From the NCBI GenBank assembly GCA_025928935.1, contig JAICNB010000026.1, positions 1 to 40,011 on the forward strand: a stretch of DNA of 40,011 bases. The letters run 5' to 3'. Origin of the DNA: Acidimicrobiia bacterium. Lineage in GTDB: Bacteria > Actinomycetota > Acidimicrobiia > Spongiisociales > ZC4RG35. Position 1 is the stretch's first letter, and each line of letters opens with the position of its first letter. Shown piece by piece: positions 30,314-39,624 of the stretch. A model generated the notes under the pieces. That model was not told the DNA's origin and did no database searches. It was given only the letters and a program-made list of their open reading frames with translations. The translations under genes were made by a program, and so were the position numbers.

Positions 30314-31273
30314 CTACTCCCACAGATCGGTCGACAGGTACTTCATCCCCGAGTCGGCTATCACCACCGCCACTGTCGCTCCCGGATGGTCGGTGACGAG
30401 GAGGCGCTCCGCCGCGGCCACGCAGGCCCCGGCGGAGAACCCGGCGAAGATCCCTTCCTCCCGAGCCAGACGTCGGCTGGCCTCGATGGCTGCGGCGTCC
30501 GAGATCTGAATCATGCCGTCCACGGTGCTGCTGTCCACTCCTTGCAGCTCGCTCATGGCATAGCCGCCCCCTTGGATCCGATGGCCGGGATCGGTGACAG
30601 GCCCGCCGGCCAGGGCCGCCGCCCCTTCTGGCTCCACCACGTAGCAGGAGACAGACGGGCTTTGGCCCTTCAGATAGCGGGCGACGCCGGCGAAGGTCCC
30701 GCCAGTGCCGACGAAATCACAGAACACCTGGATACTCCCGCCGGACTGACTCCACATCTCTGCGCCCGTGCCCAGCTGATGTGCGTTTGCATTGCCGGGC
30801 AGGCTGAACTGGTCGGCCCGAAACGCATCGCGCTCCGACGTGACTCGCTGGGCGGTCTCCTCTACCAGGGCCAGGTCCTCACCGGAGACGTGACCGTGAG
30901 CGGAGCCCTCCTTCTGGTCGACCAGGACCACCTCGGCGCCGAGGGCACGCATCATCAGGGCCCTTTCCTCCGAGTTGCCCCGTGACATCACTGCGACAAA
31001 GGGGTAGCCCTTGACCGCACACACGATGGCCAGCCCGGTACCGGTGTTGCCCGAGGTCAGCTCGACTACGGTGCGACCAGGCGACAAAGAGCCGTCGGCC
31101 TCCGCCTCCTCGATCATCTGCAGGGCGATTCGATCCTTCTTCGACCCACCCGGGTTCAGGTACTCCAACTTGGCCAGGATCTCCCCGTCTCCGTTCCAGA
31201 TTCGGTCGAGGCGGACCAGAGGGGTTCCCCCGATCGCGTCGAGAACCGAAGTAGAGACCGATCCCACCGCCAT
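30314..31273 (-). CDS. Cysteine synthase/cystathionine beta-synthase family enzyme
   Basis: A 319-aa PLP enzyme of fold type II that makes cysteine from O-acetylserine (or a relative) and sulfide. The PLP lysine is Lys46 in NPGGSKKDRIALQM, the substrate loop is TSGNTGTGLA (73-78), the phosphate-binding loop is GTGGTFAGVARYL, and GISAG-like FAGFSAGACVAAA is near the C-terminus. There is no C-terminal CBS domain, so it is closer to CysK/CysM than to full-length CBS. The start at ATG 31273 is chosen to give the usual N-terminus (VLDAIGGTPLVRL); the frame is open further upstream. It follows the giant-protein pair after 46 bases on the same strand. Confidence 0.92.
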   Translation of the reverse strand: MAVGSVSTSVLDAIGGTPLVRLDRIWNGDGEILAKLEYLNPGGSKKDRIALQMIEEAEADGSLSPGRTVVELTSGNTGTGLAIVCAVKGYPFVAVMSRGNSEERALMMRALGAEVVLVDQKEGSAHGHVSGEDLALVEETAQRVTSERDAFRADQFSLPGNANAHQLGTGAEMWSQSGGSIQVFCDFVGTGGTFAGVARYLKGQSPSVSCYVVEPEGAAALAGGPVTDPGHRIQGGGYAMSELQGVDSSTVDGMIQISDAAAIEASRRLAREEGIFAGFSAGACVAAAERLLVTDHPGATVAVVIADSGMKYLSTDLWE

Positions 31274-31319
31274 CGGATGGAATCTATCTGGCACCTCGAC
31301 GGTGAAGTTGCGGACCCGG

Positions 31320-34300
31320 CTACAACCCCACGTAGTCGGCGTACACCAGTCGCTGTTCCCACACCGGGCGTCCTCGCGGGGCACCGAGGTCGGCAGGGTC
31401 TCCCGGGAGCTTCTCCCATTCCTCGATGGCGACCCGCCAATTGGAGTCGGCGCCGGGGCGACGGAGCGGAATGTTCACCGGGCTGGCAAGTGCTGCGACC
31501 CAGGCCGCCTCGAACATGTTCCTCCCGGTGCCCTTGACCTCCATCTCCACCACGTCGACCGTCTCCCAGCCGAGGTCGCTGCCGATGTCGGGATCACGAC
31601 GTTGGAGCCGGGCCACCATGAGCCGGTTCATCCGCACCCAGTTCCCCAATCCGACCACGTTCTGGGGGAAGGCTCGGGTCTGCGGTGACGGGGCCGAGGT
31701 GCGCACTCCGACCGGGCCGGACACCACCACCCGGACATGACGGACGTCGGTGCGGCTGACGCTGGCAGTGCGCTCAGGGGTGAGTTGGACAAAGTCGCAG
31801 AGCACCTGTGGGGAGAGATGACACCGGTCGATGCTGTGCGGCTGATAGCGGGCAAGGCTGAGCCTGACGAAGGGCCACAGCTTGGAGCCCGGCTCGATGG
31901 CGATATCGACATACCAGAGCTGGCGCTCCTCGTTGTATTGCGGCTCATAGCCGAGAACCACGACCTGGGCATCCTTGTCGGGCAGGAGCAGAGTCACCGG
32001 CCCGGCCACCGGAGTGGCGTCGCCGGGCCGGTCTTCGAGACCGAGAGCTCGCATCAGGTTGTCCAATTCGAGGAACATGGCCCGGTTCGGCACCGGCTGG
32101 CTCACCCAGACCGGGTCCGATCCCCACTGGCTGACCAGCTTGTCAAGGCCGGCGTCGTTGGCAGCAGGGGCGAGCAGCACACCCAGCAGCTCGCCGGCAC
32201 CCGATGAGTACCAGGGGCGCTCCAGATAGATCCGCACTCCGGCTCGTCTGCGCCTTCGCAGCGCCACCGGCTGTTCCGGCTCGGTCCCCTCGTCCCAACG
32301 GAGCAGTGGCAGCACCGAGTGGACGATGGGGGCGGCGGGCCTCGCCGAGCTGAGGATGTTCAAGGTCTCGACCGGGCCCACCACGCTCTGCCCATCGTCG
32401 ACCGGGAGATCGGGGTCGGTCGGGCCGGGAGTCAGCGTCTCGGCGTCGAAGTACTCCCGGAATCGGGTGGAGGCCCGGAACCGGTAATCGATGTGGTGAT
32501 GCTTGGTGTCGCCGAGCAGATGACGCACCCCATGGACCCAGACCGGCCCGAACCCCGGCACATCCACCTCCACGTCTGCAGGAGGGGGAGGAGTGGGCTG
32601 AGGTGGCGGCACCGGTGCCGGGGCCAACACGGCCAGATCCTCCTCCTCACGAATTCGGCTGGTGAACGCCACTCCACCGTGGCGTTGCTCGCTCGGTCCA
32701 TCCAGGGAGAGGTCATCCACCGGGTCGACCCAGGAAGTCTCGGCGGTGAGCTGTTCGGTGCTGGGGCCGTGGACGTCGACCGCCCCGAAGAACACGACGT
32801 CGGTGCTCCCTTCACCGGGACGGAGCGGGGTCAATGCGGTGGGACGGGGCACCTCCAGGGGGCGGGGCACGGCATGGACCAGAGTGACCTCGTCGAAGGG
32901 GGTGAATGCCCAGAGCCAGCCATCGGCCGCGGCCTCGGCGATGTCCGGGTTGTCCCTCAGCACCTGGGGCAAGATCAGCCACAACCCGAACAGGTCCAGA
33001 TCCTCCCGCTCCATCGATGAAGCGAGACGGAACCGCTGGGTGTCACCGGGAGGGAGCCCGACCCGAAGCTCCCCGCCGACCAGCCGGCCCTCGAGGACGT
33101 CCGATCCCACCAGCTCGAGCCGGAACGAACGGGGCACCGGCCACTGACCCCGGTATCTGGCGGTGAATCCCTCGGTCCCGAAGGGAAAGACGATGTTGCG
33201 GTCCCGTCCGGCCTCGGGGAAGACCAGGGAGATCCCTCGGGCCACCACGTCGGGGAGATAGGGGATGGCCAACTCGTCTGTGTCGTGGATCACGTACTGT
33301 CCGGGAGCGGGCGGCTCGCCGGCGGTCAGCGGCAGCGTCTTCCGCTCGGAAAGAGGCACCGACGACTCGCTGGCCAGCGCGATCCCCTCTTGTGGCTCAC
33401 GCAGCTGAGGGTTGTCGAGCCGGGGGATGTCGACGTCGAACAGGGTTCCCGCCTCACGCAGTGCCACCGCCAGCATCGACTGGTGCCGGTTGGGGTCGGT
33501 GGACCCGATGGCTGTGTCGAACGCTCCGTGTAACTCGGCCTCGCTCTGACTGGTCTTGGGCGGGACCAGATGCCGCTCGCTCGACGGGCGATATCCCAGG
33601 TCCACGTGCTCCGAGGCATAGGGCTGAGGCGGCGTGACCGTGATCTCCAGGGTCGCCCGGTCCTGGTCGACACCGGAGCGGATCACCACCTGACGCAGGG
33701 ACTCCCCGAAGGTCAGCTCATGCCGCGCCACCACCACCGGGGGGGCCACCGGGTCCCAGCGAAGGAAGGGCCGGAGTGGGCTCACCGTGGCGATCTCCTC
33801 AACGCTGGGAAGCTCGAGACCGGGCCGGATGACCGCCCTGGGGTCGAAGATGGCGGTGTTGGCCATGTACTCGTGCTCCTCGGCCAGAACGGCATCGGCG
33901 AAGGCCCGATCGACCAGCGTCGCCCTGCCGATCCCGACTCCTGCGACCGGGCCCGCCGATCGTCGCGTGCGGAGACGACCCAGCACCGGCTCCGGGATCT
34001 GGTCGAAGTGGAGAACCTCCGACGGCGAATCGCCCATGACCCCCCGGGTCTCGACGATGTGAGCGGCAGCCGCTCCCCGCAGGATCGGGAGCAGTGGTGG
34101 GTCGGCGGCATCCGCGGTTGGCGGCAGCATGGCGGCGACCGAGGACAATGTGGGTTCGTCGGGGTCGGGGGACGGGCCGAGCAGATGAGGACGGCTGTTC
34201 CCCGCCAGGTCGACCGCCCACGCTCGGAAGGCATAAGACCTCCCGTACCGGAGCCGGGGAAGGGTGCCCGGCTCGACCCGATTGGTCACCACAAGGGGGG

Positions 34301-35831
34301 TCACCGGGTCGGGGTCGACCTCGGTCTCCTCCACGATCTCGTCACCGTCTTCGTGGCGGACCCGCTTCCCGGGCCGGGGCGCGGCCAGGCTCCACCCGTC
34401 CCAGCCGAACATCGCCTCATGGACATGGACCGGGCTGTCATCGACTCCGACGGTCTCGGTGGCGGTCGTGCCCTGGATGAACCCGTCCTCGGCCAGATCC
34501 TTGGCGATGGGATCCTCCTCGTGGATCTCGGCGTCGATCCGGCGGGCGTGGAGCGTGTTCCAGGTTTGAGATTCCTCGTCCCAGACCTCGACCCGCATCC
34601 CCCGGGTCACGTCCTCGGTGCCGAGCATGGTTGGCTGATTCCCCTCGATGCCGCCCGCGATCTCGTGCTGGCGCCCCATTCTCACCTGGGTGTTCAGCGC
34701 CTTCTTCCGTCGGGCGACGGTGAAGCCGATGGAGCGGAGGGCGGTGGGGGCGGCATGAACCGGCGCCTCTTCGTCCTCGATGCCGGTGAGCCGGGGCAAC
34801 GCCCAGATGAACCGGTCGAGCTTCAGCGCAGTTCCGTCGGGGTCGAGGTCGAGCACGGCGAAGTTGTCGGTGTCGCCGAGTCGGAGGGCACCCTGATGCC
34901 AATCCTCGGAGTGATCGACGGTGACCATGTCGTCGCCGACCGCCACGCACTCGGTGCGGGTCGCCCGGCTGATGACGTCCCCTTCGACAGTGACCGATGC
35001 CGTGAGGTGCTCGCTGTCGGCCAACCGCGGCGGGTCGCCGACGACGAGATCGATGACCAGCCCGAGGCGACGCTGCAGCGCCGGATGGTCGGAGACGAAG
35101 GTGCACCGCTCGTGGAAGTCGGGGTCGGGGCGGGGCACCTCGGCCACCACCGGGTCCTCGGAGGGTCGCTCCTGATAGGGCAGGGCCGACTCCGGGCGCT
35201 CGTAGAAGCGGCGGGCTCGATGCACCTCGAGCACAGTCCGGGTCATCGGGTCGGCACCGCCGAGGATCTCCTCGAGCTGGTCGAGCGGGATCGGACGGCG
35301 CCGAGGCCCACCGTCACGGTCACGCTCCCCCAGCACCATGTCGAAGCTCCGGGTGACCACGCTCTCGTCCCAGGGCCCATCTCGGCTCCCCACCCATTGG
35401 CTCAACAGTCGGCCCAGCGGGTGGGCCGAGGGCAGAGGCGGGGAGGTGGGGCTGGTGAATAGTGGGAGCAGGTGCAGCGCCTTCCCGGCGTCGTGGACGG
35501 CGGCTGCGTTGAAGGTGCGCCAATGCCGATCCGACCAGTCGGGTGGCTTGGGGCCCCGAACCGGTGTATCGGCTGGGAAGACCCCGTCCCATGCCGCGCT
35601 GTCGAGCACTTTCAACAAGGGCTCGGCCTCGATCAGCCCGATCTGGTCGGAGAGCTCGATCTTTGCCTCCGCCACTACCTCGGCCCAATGGAGGAACACA
35701 GGGAACTGGTCGAGGCGGCCCTCCGGCTTGTCGGGGGTGAGCCGGGGTGAGATGAACAGGGACACGTGGAACTCGGCGCTCTCCGACTTGGAGTGGGGGA
35801 GGGCGACGACGGTGAAGCTCTCGGTGACCAC
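31320..35831 (-). CDS. Giant protein of unknown function, 1503 aa
   Basis: Very large protein, no recognised family as a whole, no signal peptide and no clear transmembrane helix. It appears mostly beta. A stretch LRYGRSYAFRAWAVDLAGNS (about residue 537) resembles the end of a fibronectin-III-like domain. A proline linker (PPPQPTPPPP, about 1070) separates the last third. Near 1190 a run of Arg (LRRRRRAGVRIYLERPW) begins a region with QYNEERQLWYVDIAIEPGS and RYQPHSI. The GTG start comes 3 bases after the TGA of the upstream 1217-aa gene, so the two are translationally coupled and probably form a complex. Base composition and codon use look like neighbours, so recent transfer is not evident. 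Confidence 0.85.
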   Translation of the reverse strand: MVTESFTVVALPHSKSESAEFHVSLFISPRLTPDKPEGRLDQFPVFLHWAEVVAEAKIELSDQIGLIEAEPLLKVLDSAAWDGVFPADTPVRGPKPPDWSDRHWRTFNAAAVHDAGKALHLLPLFTSPTSPPLPSAHPLGRLLSQWVGSRDGPWDESVVTRSFDMVLGERDRDGGPRRRPIPLDQLEEILGGADPMTRTVLEVHRARRFYERPESALPYQERPSEDPVVAEVPRPDPDFHERCTFVSDHPALQRRLGLVIDLVVGDPPRLADSEHLTASVTVEGDVISRATRTECVAVGDDMVTVDHSEDWHQGALRLGDTDNFAVLDLDPDGTALKLDRFIWALPRLTGIEDEEAPVHAAPTALRSIGFTVARRKKALNTQVRMGRQHEIAGGIEGNQPTMLGTEDVTRGMRVEVWDEESQTWNTLHARRIDAEIHEEDPIAKDLAEDGFIQGTTATETVGVDDSPVHVHEAMFGWDGWSLAAPRPGKRVRHEDGDEIVEETEVDPDPVTPLVVTNRVEPGTLPRLRYGRSYAFRAWAVDLAGNSRPHLLGPSPDPDEPTLSSVAAMLPPTADAADPPLLPILRGAAAAHIVETRGVMGDSPSEVLHFDQIPEPVLGRLRTRRSAGPVAGVGIGRATLVDRAFADAVLAEEHEYMANTAIFDPRAVIRPGLELPSVEEIATVSPLRPFLRWDPVAPPVVVARHELTFGESLRQVVIRSGVDQDRATLEITVTPPQPYASEHVDLGYRPSSERHLVPPKTSQSEAELHGAFDTAIGSTDPNRHQSMLAVALREAGTLFDVDIPRLDNPQLREPQEGIALASESSVPLSERKTLPLTAGEPPAPGQYVIHDTDELAIPYLPDVVARGISLVFPEAGRDRNIVFPFGTEGFTARYRGQWPVPRSFRLELVGSDVLEGRLVGGELRVGLPPGDTQRFRLASSMEREDLDLFGLWLILPQVLRDNPDIAEAAADGWLWAFTPFDEVTLVHAVPRPLEVPRPTALTPLRPGEGSTDVVFFGAVDVHGPSTEQLTAETSWVDPVDDLSLDGPSEQRHGGVAFTSRIREEEDLAVLAPAPVPPPQPTPPPPADVEVDVPGFGPVWVHGVRHLLGDTKHHHIDYRFRASTRFREYFDAETLTPGPTDPDLPVDDGQSVVGPVETLNILSSARPAAPIVHSVLPLLRWDEGTEPEQPVALRRRRRAGVRIYLERPWYSSGAGELLGVLLAPAANDAGLDKLVSQWGSDPVWVSQPVPNRAMFLELDNLMRALGLEDRPGDATPVAGPVTLLLPDKDAQVVVLGYEPQYNEERQLWYVDIAIEPGSKLWPFVRLSLARYQPHSIDRCHLSPQVLCDFVQLTPERTASVSRTDVRHVRVVVSGPVGVRTSAPSPQTRAFPQNVVGLGNWVRMNRLMVARLQRRDPDIGSDLGWETVDVVEMEVKGTGRNMFEAAWVAALASPVNIPLRRPGADSNWRVAIEEWEKLPGDPADLGAPRGRPVWEQRLVYADYVGL

Positions 35832-35834
35832 GGC

Positions 35835-38800
35835 TCAGTCTCCTGCGAAGGCGAGGCAGTAGTCGGTCCAGGCCGGCGAGGACCCGTCGTCCTCGACCAT
35901 CACCTCGAGGAAGTTGGGATCGCCGTTGGAGCCTGCGAATCGGCGTTCGGCGTGGATGGTGACCGAGGTGGAGAAGAACAACACCTCCACCTCGATGGTG
36001 AGAGAGGCGCTGCCCACCATCTTCCCGGTGGCGAACTCATACAACAGCTCCAGGTAGAGCTCGATCGAGGCCGAGATCAGGCCGAGGACGTCGACCTCGC
36101 CTCGGAGCCGGAAGTAGCCGGCCAGCGATCCGGCGTCGGCCTCGAGCCGCATGTAGATTCCGATCATCGCCGAGATCGACCCGGAGGCGACACCGAAGTC
36201 GACGGCGAGCACAGCGCCGGCTTCCAGGCCCAGCTCGAGGACGTCTAGCCCGTCGGGGGAGAGCCGAATGCCGAACCAACCCCCGCCGCCGATGAACAGG
36301 ACCGCCAGTGTGAAGGGCCGCTCCCGCGTGCAGAAGTCGAACCCGACGGTGACCGCCTTGCCCAGGAAGGGGACCTGGACATCGGCGCCCAGGGAGATGT
36401 TGGAGAGGTTGAACACCCCCACCGCCACGTTGGGAAGGGCCAGGGTGAATCCGGCGTTGAGGCCTTCAGCTGTGACCTCGAGGAATGGCGGGTCGGAGAA
36501 ACCGTCGAAGGGGATCAGGTCCTTGAGGATCTCGATGAAGCCCAAGATGCCGACGAACTCGATCTCGTTGAGGACGACGTCGACATCGGGCTTGCCTGCG
36601 GAGCCTGCCTTGAATGACAGATGGTCGAACTTGAAGCGGACCAGGTCGGCCCCGGGCAGGAGGTTGAGTGTGAAATCACGGAGCTCGGCGAGCGCATCGA
36701 CCTTCATCCCGTCCTTGCCGCTGGCTCTCCCCTCCACCGACAGGGCAAAGCTGTCCTCTTTCAACTCGAGGATCGGATCGGCCTCGGGCCAGGACCGCAT
36801 CTTCGGCGCCCATTCGAATCGGAAGTTGAAATCGATCGAGCCACCGGCCAGCCCGTTGAGGAAGTCGAAAAGGTCGTCGATGAGGTCGGCGGCATCGGCG
36901 ACGCTGGAGAGGACATCAGCCAGGGAGAGCAGCCGTTCACGGATCAGCGGGGGAAGCTGCGGGGCGACCAGTCGGATCTGGCCGACGGCATCGCGTAGCG
37001 CCTGGAGCGGGTTGGCGAGGGCGGCCTCGATCTCGTTCTTGGCCGCGTTGAGCAACCCATCGAGGGTGTCCAGGACGTCGTCGACCGCATCGTCGATGTC
37101 GTCCTTCAGGTCCTCGGCGGCCTGAAGTGCGGCCTCTGCCTGGTCTTGCAGCTCCTGGGCCTTTCCCACCACCCGGTCGACCTGACGTTGGGCGTCGACG
37201 ACGGCCTCCTCGACCATGGTCTTGGCCCGCTCCAGGTCGGCGATGAAGCCCTCGATCCGTTCCAGGGTCTCGGTGACGATGTTCGGGGCGTCGTCGATAT
37301 CGATGCCGACGAGGGCGAGGATGTCGAGCAACTCGACGATCCCGAACAGCTTGGGGAGCCGGATCTGGGCGAGGAACTGCGTCGGGTCGAATCCCCCGGT
37401 GGCTACCGAGTCGATGTCGCCGACCGTTCCTTTGAGACGGGAGAGCCCATCGATCATCAAGTTGGGCTGAATGAAGCCTCCCGCCTTGTCCGACCCGGCT
37501 CCGGCGTCGCCGAACTTGAGCTCGGGCGGGTTGGCGACCTTGGCCCAGACCTCGCCCGCGTTGGCCGCGCCGCCGAATCCGTGGTCCAGGTAGGGCTGGG
37601 CGTATGAGATGGCGATCGGGCCCACCGGGGAGAGGCGTTCGACCGCCGGGATCAGCACGTCGGCCGTGGTCAGGTGCGGGACCGACGTGCCTTGAATGGC
37701 GGTGCCCGAGAAATGGAGCGTGCTGGTCGGCAGCATCGTCTCGCCACCTCTTACAACGGGAGTGAAGGCAACCTCCTGGCCGGCGCCGGGCACGTGGGAT
37801 GCGTCCGGGTCGTCGATATACGCGTCTTCCACCTCGTCGAAGCCCTGAAAGGCGGCGGCCACCCAGAGCAGCGGAGCCTGGAGACGGACCCGTCGCCCTT
37901 CCCGGTCGACAGTGTGGAGGATGAACCTGAACTTCTCTCCGTCGACCATCGGGAAGAAGTACCGGCCCTCATCGGCGAGGGGCGGCTCGGGATCGAGCGT
38001 CGGGGTGACGGTCGGGGCGAGCCTCACCTCGGTGAAGGGGAGATCTCCCTGCTCGAACCAACGGGTTGGCTCGCCGATCTCCAGGAACTTGCGCTGGTAG
38101 AGCGACGCGATGGAAGGCGATGCCTTCTTCATCTTGCGCTCGGTCAGCTTGACCAGCGTCGCCCTGTGTCCGAACGGGAACAGGTACCCCGGGTACTCCA
38201 CTCTCACGTATTGGTCCCGACCCATCGGGGCAATGTGGTCCCAGGCGAGGATGGCCAAAATGCCGCTCTGGTCGTATGGCTCGGTGTCCCAGCGGCCGTG
38301 GAGGTTGAGCCAGGCACCCAGACTGGACAGCCAGAGTCCCCTGGCATCCACCGGTTGTGGTGGGATCGGGCCGTCCCTGCCAATCCAGGTCTCGGCGCTC
38401 TGGCGGACCAGCATGTGACGGTCGGCACCGTCGAGGGACATCCGGAAGGGATCGTTGGAGTGGACCGGTTGTTTCAGGGCCTTCCAATTGGGGAGCGCTT
38501 CCCGGTCCCGTGCCCACACGGCGCGGATCACCCGCTGACCGGCGGTTCTCTCGTCGACGAGATGTTGGCCCTCAACCTCCGTCCGCACCCCGAGCCTGGT
38601 GTGCCATAGCTCGATGCGATGTGGAGCGCCCTCGGCTGCGACCGGTGCCATCGCATGGGCCCACCCCCCCTGGTCACTTGGGGAGATCTCGAGACGGAAG
38701 GGAGCCGCGATGGCCGTCTCCAGCAAATCTGTCGGCCGACTCAGCGTGGGTCGTCTCGGGATGCGGATCGGACGGTCGGGCCGGATCAAACCGGGCTCGC

Positions 38801-39488
38801 CGAGGATGCCGGAGACCAGATTCTCGTCGAGACGGATCGCCGTCCCGGCCCGGTAGGTGAGGAGGTCCCGCATCCGACGCATCCCACGTGCCCTGACTGC
38901 CAATGAGCCGGCGGGGCTCAGCTCGGGAGCCCGGGTCCGCGCCGTCGCCCTGGTGAACACCACGCCGTCGGGGCCGGGGACTCCGATCACGTCGTCGGGC
39001 AGGTGGATCACAGGGCCGGTCGGTGGCAAAGGTGTCGAGCCGGTTCTGGCCGTGGCCAGCGGGTGGACGATCATCTGCAAACGACCCATGGCATCGAGGA
39101 TTCCAACCGTCGAGAACTTCACGATGTCTGTCTCGGAGATGGCGAAGACGAGACGGGTGGCCCGGGCCGGGATGGCTCCTACCGGCGGCGACACCTCCTG
39201 TGCGTCCTCGACCTCGTATATGGCCTCCTCACCCAGATGCTGATAAGAGAAGCTCACTACCAGCCGGGCGTCGGGGGAGGTGGAACGGAGCACCGGAGAA
39301 TCCCCTTCGACCAGCTCGACGTCGTATCCCGCCACAGTCAGCGAGACGAGGTCCTCCGGGCGGATGATGTCGACTTGGATGTCAGGTGCCGGGACGGGCT
39401 CGGGCTCCCTGGGTGTGAGTCGACGCCATCCAGCGCCAAACCTGAGTTCTGTCCCCGGAACGTGCACGTCCGTGTGGTCGTTCCCCAT
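35835..39488 (-). CDS. Giant protein of unknown function with coiled coil and beta-rich C-terminus, 1217 aa
   Basis: First gene of the giant pair. The N-terminal two-thirds is a mixed region with many short beta motifs (VEYPGYLFPFGHRATLVKL and others). A long heptad-like helical section (about 750-835; AQRQVDRVVGKAQELQDQAE) follows. From about 880 to 1200 comes a continuous series of amphipathic strands with Gly-rich turns (IGGGGWFGIRLSPDGL, DFGVASGSISAMIGIYMRL), suggesting a beta-sheet groove or barrel that could contact lipid. No signal peptide. ATG start with GAGG 5-6 bases upstream. I know of no characterised relative; structural, transport or particle-forming roles are all possible. Confidence 0.85.
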   Translation of the reverse strand: MGNDHTDVHVPGTELRFGAGWRRLTPREPEPVPAPDIQVDIIRPEDLVSLTVAGYDVELVEGDSPVLRSTSPDARLVVSFSYQHLGEEAIYEVEDAQEVSPPVGAIPARATRLVFAISETDIVKFSTVGILDAMGRLQMIVHPLATARTGSTPLPPTGPVIHLPDDVIGVPGPDGVVFTRATARTRAPELSPAGSLAVRARGMRRMRDLLTYRAGTAIRLDENLVSGILGEPGLIRPDRPIRIPRRPTLSRPTDLLETAIAAPFRLEISPSDQGGWAHAMAPVAAEGAPHRIELWHTRLGVRTEVEGQHLVDERTAGQRVIRAVWARDREALPNWKALKQPVHSNDPFRMSLDGADRHMLVRQSAETWIGRDGPIPPQPVDARGLWLSSLGAWLNLHGRWDTEPYDQSGILAILAWDHIAPMGRDQYVRVEYPGYLFPFGHRATLVKLTERKMKKASPSIASLYQRKFLEIGEPTRWFEQGDLPFTEVRLAPTVTPTLDPEPPLADEGRYFFPMVDGEKFRFILHTVDREGRRVRLQAPLLWVAAAFQGFDEVEDAYIDDPDASHVPGAGQEVAFTPVVRGGETMLPTSTLHFSGTAIQGTSVPHLTTADVLIPAVERLSPVGPIAISYAQPYLDHGFGGAANAGEVWAKVANPPELKFGDAGAGSDKAGGFIQPNLMIDGLSRLKGTVGDIDSVATGGFDPTQFLAQIRLPKLFGIVELLDILALVGIDIDDAPNIVTETLERIEGFIADLERAKTMVEEAVVDAQRQVDRVVGKAQELQDQAEAALQAAEDLKDDIDDAVDDVLDTLDGLLNAAKNEIEAALANPLQALRDAVGQIRLVAPQLPPLIRERLLSLADVLSSVADAADLIDDLFDFLNGLAGGSIDFNFRFEWAPKMRSWPEADPILELKEDSFALSVEGRASGKDGMKVDALAELRDFTLNLLPGADLVRFKFDHLSFKAGSAGKPDVDVVLNEIEFVGILGFIEILKDLIPFDGFSDPPFLEVTAEGLNAGFTLALPNVAVGVFNLSNISLGADVQVPFLGKAVTVGFDFCTRERPFTLAVLFIGGGGWFGIRLSPDGLDVLELGLEAGAVLAVDFGVASGSISAMIGIYMRLEADAGSLAGYFRLRGEVDVLGLISASIELYLELLYEFATGKMVGSASLTIEVEVLFFSTSVTIHAERRFAGSNGDPNFLEVMVEDDGSSPAWTDYCLAFAGD

Positions 39489-39624
39489 GTCGGCCTCGAG
39501 TCCCCTGAAGCTCAGCCGGCGACCCTACTCCTCACTGTCAGCGGTTGTCGGTGACAGCGGACTACGGGCTCCAGCCTTGCTGACGCGGCTGGGCCGGCAT
39601 GGCCGCAGCGGATAAGGTCGGAGT
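39489..39624. promoter_or_regulatory. Divergent promoter region with TAAGGT box
   Basis: These 136 bases separate the giant-protein operon (minus) from the cyclase-type gene (plus). TAAGGT (39613-39618) lies 6 bases before the GTG at 39625, which implies a leaderless message. No convincing -35 box or minus-strand promoter is seen. Confidence 0.4.

Noticed and set aside
33570-35462. 630-codon plus-strand open frame opposite the 1503-aa gene
   Set aside because: Frame shadow in high-GC DNA: composition is Gly/Arg/Asp-rich without domains, while the minus strand has coupled starts and protein-like sequence.
37674-38609. 311-codon plus-strand open frame opposite the 1217-aa gene
   Set aside because: Same shadow composition, no SD, no recognisable domain.
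31320-39488. Giant pair as phage tail or contractile injection components
   Set aside because: No sheath, baseplate, tube or ATPase gene next to them and no recognisable tail domain.
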